Source: a virus
IMG/VR virus record: IMGVR_UViG_3300023184_000260
Span: 1-40,322 of that record
Strand: one strand, 5' to 3'
Length of the DNA: 40,322 bases
The notes under the pieces are model-generated. The model was not told the origin of the DNA. It worked only from the letters and a program-made list of their open reading frames with translations, and searched no databases. The translations under genes were made by a program, and so were the position numbers. This document shows, piece by piece, positions 30,742-39,805 of this stretch (the stretch's first letter is position 1; the number at the start of each line of letters is the position of its first letter).

Positions 30742-31724
30742 TCCCCCTCTAGTTCGTGCCTGCCCATTGATACATAGATTTCCTCCGTTCTCATTCCATC
30801 CTTGCTCACCCTTCTTTTTACGTGGTCGCAAGCGATATGAGGAATGACGCACATCTTGATATCGTTAGGATGCCACCTATGCCAGCACAGAAACAAATCT
30901 TGGGTTCCCTTAAGCTCGTATCCGTCGAACGTGGCAAGCGATAATGCCTTCTTGTTCATAAGAGTACATCCAAGGCCAACCCAATCGGTAGGAACTATTG
31001 CACCCCTTCCTATTGCTGGATAGGCAGAGTCCATCCATCCCCTTTTTTTCCACTTCTTAGAGTTAAGCTCGAAGACATTCCCAAGAGGCGGACACTCCTT
31101 AATCTCCTTCTCAATTTGCCGAGCTTCTTCAATCGCCGATTCGGTTGGCTTCTTCCTTGCCTCTTGGAATTTAACAAATTTCTCTTTAATCTTTTTATGT
31201 CTTTCCTCGAGTTCTTTTGGAATTTTTCTTTCACTTTCTTCTGCGTCTTCACATATGTTTTTACTTGGGGTTCCTCTGCCACCTAGAAATTGTCCATTGC
31301 AATACGTAACCATTCCAACCCCATAATAGCCGTCATCGAACTCAAGAGATTGAATAAGAACTTTAAGAGAGTTTGGCGGAACAAGGATATCACTTTCGAT
31401 TGACCAGAAGTAATCTGCACCAATTTCTCTGCCTATAGAAAATGCCTTGTTTTGAATGCGTGCTATGATTCTTTGAGCGGACAAGTCGTAGGCTTTTTGA
31501 TCATCGCTTCCCACGTCTGTTACTACGTGTCTGCAAGTCCATCCAAAATGAATAAGTTTTTCTGATATGTTTTTTGCCTTTTCCTTGCACAACTCGGAGG
31601 TGTCGGTTGAAATTACAAGAACTCCAGAAAATCCGCTTACTGCGGAACAGAAATGCTCAAGCCAAGAATCGATTGAATAACACCATTTTTCTGTAAAGTA
31701 CGTTGCACAACATATTTTTTTCAT
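30690..31724 (-). CDS. GT-A-like glycosyltransferase
   Basis: 344 residues. ADYFWSIESDILVPPNSLKVLI (about 103-123; ESD as the metal-binding D-x-D-like triplet), with a preceding Rossmann-like sheet (GVLVISTDTSELC) and a late TDWVGLGCTLMNKKAL and LKGTQDLFLCWHRW. This is a GT-A fold glycosyltransferase. A Lys/Glu-rich helix interrupts it at about 165-215. It heads the three-gene cassette and has its own promoter 7 bases upstream of the ATG. Confidence 0.8.
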   Translation of the reverse strand: MKKICCATYFTEKWCYSIDSWLEHFCSAVSGFSGVLVISTDTSELCKEKAKNISEKLIHFGWTCRHVVTDVGSDDQKAYDLSAQRIIARIQNKAFSIGREIGADYFWSIESDILVPPNSLKVLIQSLEFDDGYYGVGMVTYCNGQFLGGRGTPSKNICEDAEESERKIPKELEERHKKIKEKFVKFQEARKKPTESAIEEARQIEKEIKECPPLGNVFELNSKKWKKRGWMDSAYPAIGRGAIVPTDWVGLGCTLMNKKALSLATFDGYELKGTQDLFLCWHRWHPNDIKMCVIPHIACDHVKRRVSKDGMRTEEIYVSMGRHELEGECIGHLRQRESEYHNLW

Positions 31725-31730
31725 AAGTCA

Positions 31731-31758
31731 GTTATATGTCGGCATATAAAAGTATCAA
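31731..31758 (-). promoter_or_regulatory. Promoter before glycosyltransferase (TTGATA-N16-TATAAC)
   Basis: Minus strand TTGATA at 31758-31753 and TATAAC at 31736-31731 with 16 bases between. Predicted start falls at or next to the ATG at 31724, so the transcript may be leaderless. The TTGATA belongs to a TTCTAGTTGATA element also present at 5308-5319. Confidence 0.6.
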
Positions 31759-34182
31759 CTAGAAACTTGGGTCTGAAAACTGAGCCGTCACGTCTTGTTG
31801 TGGATAGCCACCTATGATTTCTCCCACACTTCCTCCAGCAAGTCTTCTTGTATTTATATGTCCGTAAAAGCCAAGCCAAGAAGTAGGGTGAGGTCGAGCA
31901 TATGCTAATGGTGTTGCACTTAGTAAGTAATAACCATATTCTCCTCCTACTTGTGGGGCTATGTTTGCGTTCTGTTTATATCCTAGGTAGCGAGTTGCTG
32001 AGTGGGGTATGACTGATTGAGGGGATAGATCACCAGCTAAAAACCCTCTTTGTGTTGCTGTAGTAGAACTTCCATTCGAAGACCAATCAGTTACAATATA
32101 TGCCTTGTTGTCTGGAGTGAGATAAGTGAGTGCATACGTTGATATTTGTGCTGTTTGTTCCCAATAATCAAAGACAACACCCAAGTCTCTATAGCCAGTT
32201 TGTAACGAGCCAGCAGTACTCCAATTTTTCGTAGTTGTACCGCTTGTTATAGTTGCCGTTGGATTGCTTCTTTTATTTGCCGTAGTTATTGAATAAGTAG
32301 GACTGGTTCCAAAACTATATGTGATAAATTGAGATGTTCCAGTAGTGTTTGAGGGAATTGATAACCAGCTAGCCGTTGTATTTTGAGTGGGAGGACAAGA
32401 AGCATTTGTCATTCCATAAGAATCTCCCGCATAAATTGCACTTAAATTTAGTCTATGACAAGCTTGTATAGGATTTAGAACATTTCCGTCTCCTTTTCCT
32501 CCGTTGATTACTGCCATATCTCCAACAAGATTGTCCGTATAATTAAAGAAGTTTGCTGGATTTGGGTATCCTGCTGAAACCAATCCCATAGTACTGAATC
32601 CTCCTATAAGTTCTTTGGCAATCGGATATGCAGTTCCCTTGCTGTATGGGTCTTGCAAAACAAAATCAATTAAGTTGGCCTCGTTAAAGGTAATTTTTAA
32701 TCCGTTTCCGTCTCCGCTAACTCTTTGTGCTCCCATCCCATACCCAAAATAATAATAACCAGAGGAGTAATTAGTATAGTATCCTCTACTTTGGTTATAA
32801 GCAGAAGTACCAGAGTCAGTCCAACCACTACCAGCTACACTTTGAGTTGAAGAGGTGCTAAAGTTAGCAATAAACTCGCTACTTATTGTTGTTTTTACTA
32901 TGAATAGATAAGGATAAGAATGAGTTGAGCTACCATAAAAACTGCTTCCTCCGATTCTAGTTTTGTATGTGTAGATTCCGATAAAAGTTTCTATTGTTAC
33001 GTATCCATAGCCTTGATTGGTTCCATAATTACCAACAGAGGTATCGGGAGCACCATACAATGCCTCGTTTATCTGTTTATCGGTATTTCTGAATGCGGAG
33101 GTTCCAAAAGCACCTGTATAGTTGGCACTAGCAATATGAGCATTCGTAGTACTTGTTGTGCTTAAGAAATAATTATTAGCCAAAGCATCAGAATACTCTG
33201 GAGAAGAGTGGAAAGATACGTCAACGGTGGATGTGTCGTACTCGGCAACAAACTCATACGTATTGTTGGGGTCTGTACTTAGATCGTTTGCGGCGATATA
33301 AGTTGCCCCTCTTGAGGGTACAATGTTTTTATGTTCAGTTGCAAAGGTGTAGTCGTTTGATGTTGTAAATCCAGCAGTCATCGGTGCGATGTCGGAATAA
33401 AGATATAATCCGTTACTATTAAAAGATGGTTGATTAGTGTCCTTAAATAGAAACTCTTGAGTTTCAAAATTAACAAAAACAACACTTTCTTTGTAGAATG
33501 GTGTATATGCCTTAAATACTTTTTTGTGTGATCTTATGCAAGTTTCTGATGTAGTAGCTAAGACGGATATACTGCTAACTTCGACATAACTTGTAACTGG
33601 TCTTTTAGCAGTACTTGTATAAGCCAACTCGGTTCCAAGAGTATTGCTTGGTTCAGTTGTTAAAAACCAAAGTCCATAATAATCCTCAGAATCAGTAGAA
33701 GTATTGGTTGTAATTGCAAAGAAAGTCTGCGAAATTATTGTAGTTTTTTCGAATGTTGCGGGGTCAAGAGTGTATGACCCACTATCGGAACCACTAAATC
33801 CACCAGTTACATTTCCTCCGTCACCTCCGTCTTGATTGTACGTGCTTGAAAAGGTTTGTCCACGGTTTGTATAGCTCGATGAAGTGCTTCCGCTTGTGTC
33901 TGCATCGTTTCTTTTATAAGTACTACTTCCTGAGCCTGAGTATGTAGTTACGCCTCCATTAAAATTTCCGTTTGTATCGACGTTTAGGAATGAGTGACTG
34001 CCAGAAGCGGTTGCAGTAGTAGACGCAGTCTCAGCATTTATGTTTGATGAAGAATAATGTGTATCTCCAGCTTGGTCGTTTCCTCGGGTATCAGTTGTTG
34101 TGCTCCCACCAGTTGCTCCAGAGGTATATTTGTCGTATTCAAAGGGTGTCCCTGCGGAGCTTGAGGCAATTACAAAGCCCAT
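31759..34182 (-). CDS. Long tail fibre-like structural protein
   Basis: 807 residues, rich in Ser, Thr, Gly, Tyr and Asn, with few charged helices, typical of beta-rich tail fibre or tip proteins. N-terminal 130 residues are low-complexity (GSTTTDTRGNDQAGD... SGSGSSTYKRND). No known catalytic or receptor domain is recognised. The position after the collar-like protein and before the enzyme cassette suggests host recognition. Confidence 0.72.
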   Translation of the reverse strand: MGFVIASSSAGTPFEYDKYTSGATGGSTTTDTRGNDQAGDTHYSSSNINAETASTTATASGSHSFLNVDTNGNFNGGVTTYSGSGSSTYKRNDADTSGSTSSSYTNRGQTFSSTYNQDGGDGGNVTGGFSGSDSGSYTLDPATFEKTTIISQTFFAITTNTSTDSEDYYGLWFLTTEPSNTLGTELAYTSTAKRPVTSYVEVSSISVLATTSETCIRSHKKVFKAYTPFYKESVVFVNFETQEFLFKDTNQPSFNSNGLYLYSDIAPMTAGFTTSNDYTFATEHKNIVPSRGATYIAANDLSTDPNNTYEFVAEYDTSTVDVSFHSSPEYSDALANNYFLSTTSTTNAHIASANYTGAFGTSAFRNTDKQINEALYGAPDTSVGNYGTNQGYGYVTIETFIGIYTYKTRIGGSSFYGSSTHSYPYLFIVKTTISSEFIANFSTSSTQSVAGSGWTDSGTSAYNQSRGYYTNYSSGYYYFGYGMGAQRVSGDGNGLKITFNEANLIDFVLQDPYSKGTAYPIAKELIGGFSTMGLVSAGYPNPANFFNYTDNLVGDMAVINGGKGDGNVLNPIQACHRLNLSAIYAGDSYGMTNASCPPTQNTTASWLSIPSNTTGTSQFITYSFGTSPTYSITTANKRSNPTATITSGTTTKNWSTAGSLQTGYRDLGVVFDYWEQTAQISTYALTYLTPDNKAYIVTDWSSNGSSTTATQRGFLAGDLSPQSVIPHSATRYLGYKQNANIAPQVGGEYGYYLLSATPLAYARPHPTSWLGFYGHINTRRLAGGSVGEIIGGYPQQDVTAQFSDPSF

Positions 34183-34191
34183 ATTTTTGCT

Positions 34192-34785
34192 CTAAGATGC
34201 AAAAAGCCATTGATACGTCGAGTCGTAAGGTAATTCCACAGCCGTGCTTGGAACTTTAGGTGTTCTCATAAGCTCTTGAGGCATTGCAAGAATACTGCTC
34301 TTTCCTATCGTTCGGTATGCAACTCCAGTAGCAATAACATATATAAGACAAGAGTAAGTTGTTGGTGCAGAGTTTAGAGCAGTCCCTATAGATGGAGAAG
34401 CCGTTTCGACTGCTATCTCTGCCGTTGTTATATTTTTTCCTGCACTAGTTCCCTTGACTACAATATATCTGACGTATGTGGGGCTAATGGCTGGAAGTGT
34501 TAGCACATTATTATAATTTGAAGGAAGGAGTCCATTGATTGTTCCAGCTTGAAACTGACATCCAGTAGCGGTAGGAAAGCTTATCTTAAAAGGGAAGTCG
34601 TCCTCGGCAATAGTGCTTCCCCCTCCTCGAGACTTGGGAACCGTGATGGTTGTCCCTCCTAATCCCCTAGAGAATTGACCTCCAACTACGGAAGTAACTC
34701 GAAGCTCGTTAAGGGCATCGATAATCGTATTCATTTTCTCCGCAGTTATGACTTGGCCTTTGGCTACTTTAGATATGAGGGGCAT
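34192..34785 (-). CDS. Tail-associated structural protein
   Basis: 197 residues. It has KVAKGQVITAEKMNTIIDALNELRVT at the N-terminus, a helical anchor common in phage tail-tip or baseplate proteins, and then a Gly/Ser-rich beta region. Likely anchors the fibre-like protein. Start has TAAGAAAGAAC upstream. Confidence 0.65.
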   Translation of the reverse strand: MPLISKVAKGQVITAEKMNTIIDALNELRVTSVVGGQFSRGLGGTTITVPKSRGGGSTIAEDDFPFKISFPTATGCQFQAGTINGLLPSNYNNVLTLPAISPTYVRYIVVKGTSAGKNITTAEIAVETASPSIGTALNSAPTTYSCLIYVIATGVAYRTIGKSSILAMPQELMRTPKVPSTAVELPYDSTYQWLFAS

Positions 34786-34799
34786 ATGATTGTTCTTTC

Positions 34800-35531
34800 T
34801 TAGGGGCTTGGAGCGGACGTGGGAGTTCCGTAAATAAATGTATTCCAGCCTTTTGTGTCTGAGGCTCGATAGTCTTGGGTAACATCATAAGTATTGCCCT
34901 TTTTTTGATATGCAATAGCCGTTAGTAACCAAGTTCTAGGAGATTGGATAGAAGGGAAACCCGCTTCTGAATTAATAATCTTCCCAACTTTTGAGAGGTC
35001 TGGTTTTGTATTTGTGGTAAAACTTCTTCGAAAAGTTACTGCTGGGTTAAGATATGAAGTCACTCCGAAAAGATTGCGTTTTGCTCCTTTGTTGAAATGA
35101 CTAAAGGCTCCGTCTGCATCGAATACCGCGGCTCCACCATTGCACGTAGTTCCAGCAGTAATCGCCCCTCCAGCAAAATCAACAATACTAGCTGCGCCAT
35201 CGTTAGAAACTAGGAAGTTAAGGTTTGTTGCAATAGGCTCCTCTCCAGTTGCGTTAGTAACATCATACTGAATACTTGTTGTAGAGCTTTTCCCAAGATA
35301 CGTAGTTACAACCTCCTTAAAGTCTGGATTAGCTATTTCAACACTAACGTCAGTTATTTTTAGAGTTTGACCATCGATGGTTATACTCGCTCCTATTACT
35401 GGAGTTGTTACATTTTGATCGGCTCGAATTAAATTCCTCACGGTATATTCAACAAGTCCGTCCTTGTTTTCCTTGTAGGAAATCTCTCCATTAAGACTTG
35501 ACCCGCTATATCCTATGTATGTTGCTGACAT
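34800..35531 (-). CDS. Tail structural protein, paralogue A
   Basis: 243 residues, beta-rich. Paralogous to the next gene: both have EEPIAT, AVFDADGAF, a GVxSxLxPxVxxxR segment and end in GW[N]..IY.T. The DNA for AVFDADGA is identical over 23 bases in the two. Likely a tail-tip or fibre component in repeated copies. Confidence 0.72.
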   Translation of the reverse strand: MSATYIGYSGSSLNGEISYKENKDGLVEYTVRNLIRADQNVTTPVIGASITIDGQTLKITDVSVEIANPDFKEVVTTYLGKSSTTSIQYDVTNATGEEPIATNLNFLVSNDGAASIVDFAGGAITAGTTCNGGAAVFDADGAFSHFNKGAKRNLFGVTSYLNPAVTFRRSFTTNTKPDLSKVGKIINSEAGFPSIQSPRTWLLTAIAYQKKGNTYDVTQDYRASDTKGWNTFIYGTPTSAPSP

Positions 35532-35534
35532 AAA

Positions 35535-36263
35535 TTAGTCCGTGTAATAAATTACGTTATTCCATCCCGAGTTTCCACTTCCTCTGTATTCCTCGGTAAT
35601 TTCATATTGACCGACACTTCCGTTTCCATTGTTTTTCCAGTTCAATGACGTAAACATCCAGTTTCTTCCAGTAGGTAATGTAGGAGGGTCTCCAGCAACA
35701 GTAGTAATAATATGAGATACTAAGTTAGAATTGCTTGCCGATGGAGCAGTTCCAGCGGAATAGATTCTTTTATAGGATACTTGCGGAGTAAGAAAACTAA
35801 CTACTCCAAAGAAATTGTTTGTTGCCTTTTTGCTAAAATATAAAAATGCTCCGTCTGCATCGAATACCGCACCAGCAGAAGCAGGGGTTCCTTCCGTAGT
35901 TGAGCCACCGCAAGCATCAATGATAGAGGTTCCAAAGCCTGCCGTTGCAATCGTAAATGCAACGTGAGTAGCGATGGGTTCCTCCGCAACTTGAGCAACT
36001 GCTTCATAGTATTCTGGAATTGTGTTATCCCCTCCTACGAAAACACTAGTAACCTCGCTGAGTCCGTTCTTTGTGTTTATATTAATGTCTACTAGAGTTA
36101 GGATTTTGCCCTCCTTCGTAGTAGTTGTACCTATGCTTGGAGTAACTTGATTTCCTTGAAGATAGACTTTCGTTACAGAATACTGAACAAGACCACGATC
36201 ATTTTTTGTTGTGCGTTCAGAGATAGTCGCTGGAAAAGACCCTATTGTTCTTGGGACTGCCAT
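35535..36263 (-). CDS. Tail structural protein, paralogue B
   Basis: 242 residues, tandem paralogue of the gene 3 bases downstream. It follows the tape measure. Little SD sequence precedes its ATG (TAATTTTATG). Same beta-rich layout; different N-terminal 30 residues. Confidence 0.72.
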   Translation of the reverse strand: MAVPRTIGSFPATISERTTKNDRGLVQYSVTKVYLQGNQVTPSIGTTTTKEGKILTLVDININTKNGLSEVTSVFVGGDNTIPEYYEAVAQVAEEPIATHVAFTIATAGFGTSIIDACGGSTTEGTPASAGAVFDADGAFLYFSKKATNNFFGVVSFLTPQVSYKRIYSAGTAPSASNSNLVSHIITTVAGDPPTLPTGRNWMFTSLNWKNNGNGSVGQYEITEEYRGSGNSGWNNVIYYTD

Positions 36264-36267
36264 AAAA

Positions 36268-38412
36268 TTATCCGAAGTTTGCTGTTCCAGCCATTAAGAA
36301 ATTACTAATCATATTAGAGGGTTGTGGTTGAAACATAGTTTGTCTATCTTTGATTGCTTTAGTGTTTTCCTCTGTAGCTTTGGTCTGCTTTGTCATAGCG
36401 TTTGCCAAGGGGTCGCCCGCAAACGCTCCGCCACCTCCTCCGATGCGTTGTAGAGAGGATACCGCCGCTCCCGACATAGCACTTTTTGCAGAACCCTCTT
36501 TGGCTCCTAATTGTGCCGTCCCGCTTGCCTCAGCTATTGCCTTTCCAGATGTTTCCGCCATCTCTGCTTGAAATTTTAAATGATTTGTTAGTTCTTGTAT
36601 CTTCTTTGAATCCTCCTCAGACATATCTCCAAACGAACCTAAGCTTTTTGTAATAATATCGATTGTTTGCGTGATTGCTGGAGCTAATGCTTTGAACGCA
36701 TTACCAGCTTGATCTAGTCCCTCCATTGCCAGAGGAGCACCCATCTTTGATATATTTTGTGTATTCTTTTCGTGGATATTTTCTGGTGACAAAATTAAGC
36801 CAGTTTTTTCTAGTTTTCCACGCACGTTCAGCATTTCTCCAAAGTCTACTCCAAATTTGCTTAGAATATTTCCGAATGGAATTATAGCATTCACCAGTCC
36901 CTCGGCTAGCCGAACAACAATCTCTTGAACTATATTATCGAATACATCTTTGAAATATATAAGCGGTTCCTCAAAGCCTTTAATTAAAAGACCAGTCAAT
37001 GCTTTTGCCGTGCCTATCAATCCGTCTAGCAAGCTACTCATTATAGTCGGAATAATGTTAGAGTTCATTAGTGCCCCAAATAAGTTTGACCCATATTGGA
37101 ATGCCCTGCCAAGAAGAGACTGCAAAGTGATAGAGGCAATCTCAAAGACTGAGTTCATTGTGCTTAGGATTGACCCGCTTTTGAATGCACCGATAAATAT
37201 ATCGATTGCGAACTTAAGCTGTGCCCCAACTTTTGTACCAAAGTCTGATAAGAAGTCTCCGCCCTTTGAAAACATATCAAATAGTTCAAGTATTGAAGGA
37301 GCTACAGAACCAGCTAGCGTTACAAAGAAGTCTCTAAAGAATGCACCAGAATCTCTTAATTGAGCCGATATTTTGGCAAAGTTTTCTGCATTTTTGGCTA
37401 GATTTTCTCCAGTTTTGCTAAAATTTACTCCTAACTTTGAGAAGGCTTCATCCTTCATAACTGCCTTAAGGTTCATTCCAGCCCGCCCAAACATTTCGAA
37501 TAGTGCTCTAGTCTGCTCAGTTTCGGAGCCTAGCTTTTTGATTGCCCCAACAACCATAATAAGTTGTTGCTCTGGACTAAGCTTTTGTAGGTCGGCAAAG
37601 TTAAGCCCTAGCCGTTTAATCATTTCGTTAGTCGGTTGCCCAAGCTCGTTCACTCCGCCCAAAGACCGCTGTAGACTTAGTATTGCTGTGCCTGCGGTGC
37701 TGGCATCCATCCCATTATTTTTAAGGATTTTCCCAAAGTCGTATAAGAAAGGAATAGATGCTCCAGTCCTTTTTGATAGCACATCATATTGATCACCAAG
37801 CTCAATCGCACTCATAATCCCAATCTTAAAGAAGTGATCTAAAGCTCCCAACGCCACGCCCAAGCCTCCGATTGCTTTCGCACCAAGCCCAACAATTCCT
37901 CCTAACGCTCCAACCGCACCTCCGAATACTCCCTTGATAGACCCCGCAACTCCTCCCGCAACAGAACCAACGTTCTTTATTGCACTAGAAATAGAGCTAA
38001 AAACCCCTCCGCCAACGCCCTTTAATGCACCTACTGCCTTCACGACTCCGAAGATTGCTACTCCAGCAACGCCAGCCACCACTCCGATTTTAGCTAGTGC
38101 TGGAGATATTGATTTAATCTTATCGTACGCCCCTTGAGCCGTTGTTTTTATTTTTTCGAATAATGACGGCATATTTTGGATTATAGATTGTACTGACTTA
38201 ACTCCATCGGCTACGTTTCTAAAAGCACCAGCAATAGTATTTATCTTTTCCGAGAACCCAACCATTTTGTTAAACACTCCACTAGCTACTTGAGCATAGG
38301 AGCTTACTTGTTTTATCGTCGCACCGAATGAAACTAGCTTAGTTTTTGCACGCTCGATTGGCGTTTCGAACTTAGACGTATCGGCAATTAGGGCACAATT
38401 AGCGGTTTTCAT
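36268..38412 (-). CDS. Tape measure protein
   Basis: 714 residues. Helical N-terminus (TANCALIADTSKFETPIERAKTKL), then Gly/Ala-rich hydrophobic segments about 100-190 (GVVAGVAGVAIFGVVKAVGAL, GGVAGSIKGVFGGAVGALGGIVGLGAK) and helical repeats, as in siphovirus tape measures that set tail length and help DNA enter the cell. A length of 714 residues suggests a tail of roughly 100 nm using the usual 1.5 A per residue rule. It follows the chaperone pair as expected. Confidence 0.9.
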   Translation of the reverse strand: MKTANCALIADTSKFETPIERAKTKLVSFGATIKQVSSYAQVASGVFNKMVGFSEKINTIAGAFRNVADGVKSVQSIIQNMPSLFEKIKTTAQGAYDKIKSISPALAKIGVVAGVAGVAIFGVVKAVGALKGVGGGVFSSISSAIKNVGSVAGGVAGSIKGVFGGAVGALGGIVGLGAKAIGGLGVALGALDHFFKIGIMSAIELGDQYDVLSKRTGASIPFLYDFGKILKNNGMDASTAGTAILSLQRSLGGVNELGQPTNEMIKRLGLNFADLQKLSPEQQLIMVVGAIKKLGSETEQTRALFEMFGRAGMNLKAVMKDEAFSKLGVNFSKTGENLAKNAENFAKISAQLRDSGAFFRDFFVTLAGSVAPSILELFDMFSKGGDFLSDFGTKVGAQLKFAIDIFIGAFKSGSILSTMNSVFEIASITLQSLLGRAFQYGSNLFGALMNSNIIPTIMSSLLDGLIGTAKALTGLLIKGFEEPLIYFKDVFDNIVQEIVVRLAEGLVNAIIPFGNILSKFGVDFGEMLNVRGKLEKTGLILSPENIHEKNTQNISKMGAPLAMEGLDQAGNAFKALAPAITQTIDIITKSLGSFGDMSEEDSKKIQELTNHLKFQAEMAETSGKAIAEASGTAQLGAKEGSAKSAMSGAAVSSLQRIGGGGGAFAGDPLANAMTKQTKATEENTKAIKDRQTMFQPQPSNMISNFLMAGTANFG

Positions 38413-38789
38413 TTTGTTTCAAAAGTAGCAATAGCTTTCTCTAGGGCATTATCAAGTTCTTCTTGTTTTCTCTTAGACATAAGCCTGCCAATTAAGCCGT
38501 CTGCCTGCTTCCTCTTGTCTAGTATATAATTTCTTCCAGCCCATACAACGTCTGGAACACGCCACCGATTAGTTATATACCACTTCTTGCTATCGAAGGA
38601 GAACCACTCCCTGCCCTTTCGCTTTCCGTTGGATAGCTTGGCTTTTGTTCCCATCGTATTCCTCCAAGCCTTTTTAGCGTCTTCGTCGAGACGGCAAGCG
38701 GACTTATCTAGTTGTTTATTAACGTCTCTTGTGAGAGAGCTAAGGCCAAATTGAAGACGTTTATCGTCCCATTGAAGTTCCATATTCAT
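38409..38789 (-). CDS. Small tail-region protein
   Basis: 126 residues between the frameshift ORF and the tape measure, coupled to both (4-base overlaps). Basic, with REWFSFDSKKWYITNRWRVPDVVWAGRNYILDKRKQ. Might be a minor tail or joining protein; unassigned. Confidence 0.65.
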   Translation of the reverse strand: MNMELQWDDKRLQFGLSSLTRDVNKQLDKSACRLDEDAKKAWRNTMGTKAKLSNGKRKGREWFSFDSKKWYITNRWRVPDVVWAGRNYILDKRKQADGLIGRLMSKRKQEELDNALEKAIATFETK

Positions 38790-38992
38790 ATACCTATCAA
38801 CCTCATAATGTCATCTTTTCTTTTGCTCACTCGATTACCCCATTCTGTGTTAATTCCGTGCATCCTCCAAATGGAATGTTGATACTGGAATCCCCTAGAT
38901 AGAGGTAGTTCGAAAAGTATGAACTCTTCGCTCCATCCAGTTTGACTTGCCAGAGTGATGACGTACACCGATATCCACTCTGGCTCGGCTAG
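38786..38992 (-). CDS. Tail assembly chaperone, T extension (made by -1 frameshift)
   Basis: The -1 frame stays open from the slippery site through LAEPEWISVYVITLASQTGW and ends MRLIGI: 68 codons fused after the 138-residue G protein, for a 206-residue G-T product. EWISVYVITLASQTGW and LPLSRGFQY resemble T-region residues that hold the tape measure. Upstream of 38998 the frame is closed by TAA near 39020, so it cannot be read independently from there; a GTG at 38968 is a possible minor start. Confidence 0.82.
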   Translation of the reverse strand, partial: LAEPEWISVYVITLASQTGWSEEFILFELPLSRGFQYQHSIWRMHGINTEWGNRVSKRKDDIMRLIGI

Positions 38993-39405
38993 TTTGGGCT
39001 TGCGTCTCCTCCACCCTTACCCTCGATTGGGCTAGCAATGGCTAGACCCGAAGAAACAATAATCTCTTCAATAATTTTACCAGCTTGTTCTAATTCTTGA
39101 ACCTTAACCTTGTCCGCCCATTCAAGAACTGCTTCCCAAAATCTCTGCTTATCAAAAGACTTATACCGAACCTCGGCCAAAGGTGCGGTGTGGATATAGA
39201 TAAAACTCAGAATGTCGAACTCTGCGTTGTCAGTTTGTCCGCCCATTATAAGGTGATTTCCCACCTTCTTTAGAATCAAAAGACTTCCTGCCGTAAATGG
39301 TCTGAGCTTGAGTTCTCCGATCTTAAAGTCACTCTTGATAAAAGAGTCCGTGCGTTTTGTGCTAGATTGAATTGCCTCGTCGTCAGTCATTAAGTCTGTA
39401 TTCAT
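38989..39405 (-). CDS. Tail assembly chaperone, G protein
   Basis: 138 residues with helical KLRPFTAGSLLILKKVGNHLIMGG and ILSFIYIHTAPLAEV. It is in the position of lambda G, before the tape measure, and ends at CCCAAAC-TAG, the site of -1 frameshifting. It would chaperone the tape measure during tail assembly. The assignment rests on position, size and the slippery site. Confidence 0.82.
   Translation of the reverse strand: MNTDLMTDDEAIQSSTKRTDSFIKSDFKIGELKLRPFTAGSLLILKKVGNHLIMGGQTDNAEFDILSFIYIHTAPLAEVRYKSFDKQRFWEAVLEWADKVKVQELEQAGKIIEEIIVSSGLAIASPIEGKGGGDASPN
38992..38998 (-). promoter_or_regulatory. Programmed -1 frameshift heptamer CCCAAAC
   Basis: Minus strand AG-C CCA AAC TAG: the X-XXY-YYZ slippery heptamer in the G frame, immediately before its stop. 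After slipping, codons CCC and AAA are paired and CTA GCC GAG continues into the T frame. Same logic as lambda GGGAAAG. Confidence 0.85.
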
Positions 39406-39779
39406 AGTTTTGTCATTATCTTTCTTTTTTGTTCAGCCGTTGCGTTTTTTGGGTAGAGCAATACTTTATCTCCACTAACTACTCGAACCATAGGAGTTGC
39501 TTGTTTGATCTCATCTAGTAGACGATCTCGATTGTGAGCATAAGCCCATAGGTATGCAAGGGGTTCCTCTGCTTCCATTGCCTCTAGCCCTCCAGCCCAC
39601 TTCCTAGCGTCAGCACTAACTAAACTACCAGCATCGTTGAATGCAAAATAGATTTGCTTATTATTGTTGGACTCAATGATGCTGGATTCTCCCTCTAGGA
39701 ATTTATGCCCCAACGTGAATAAGGCACAAGCCAGCTTTAGATTATTGGTTGTAAAGATTAGGTCGCCAGCTTGTAACAT
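39402..39779 (-). CDS. Unknown tail-region protein
   Basis: 125 residues. LACALFTLGHKFLEGESSIIE and KQIYFAFNDAGSLVSADARKWAG. Position between the tube-like and chaperone genes suggests a tail terminator or tail completion role. It overlaps the G gene (ATGA). Confidence 0.62.
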   Translation of the reverse strand: MLQAGDLIFTTNNLKLACALFTLGHKFLEGESSIIESNNNKQIYFAFNDAGSLVSADARKWAGGLEAMEAEEPLAYLWAYAHNRDRLLDEIKQATPMVRVVSGDKVLLYPKNATAEQKRKIMTKL

Positions 39780-39805
39780 TTTAGGAATCTCATTTTAGGT
39801 ATCTC

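Noticed and set aside
37373-37792. Long plus-strand ORF opposite the tape measure gene
   Set aside because: It is an antisense shadow of a clear tape measure gene and has no recognisable motif or start signal.
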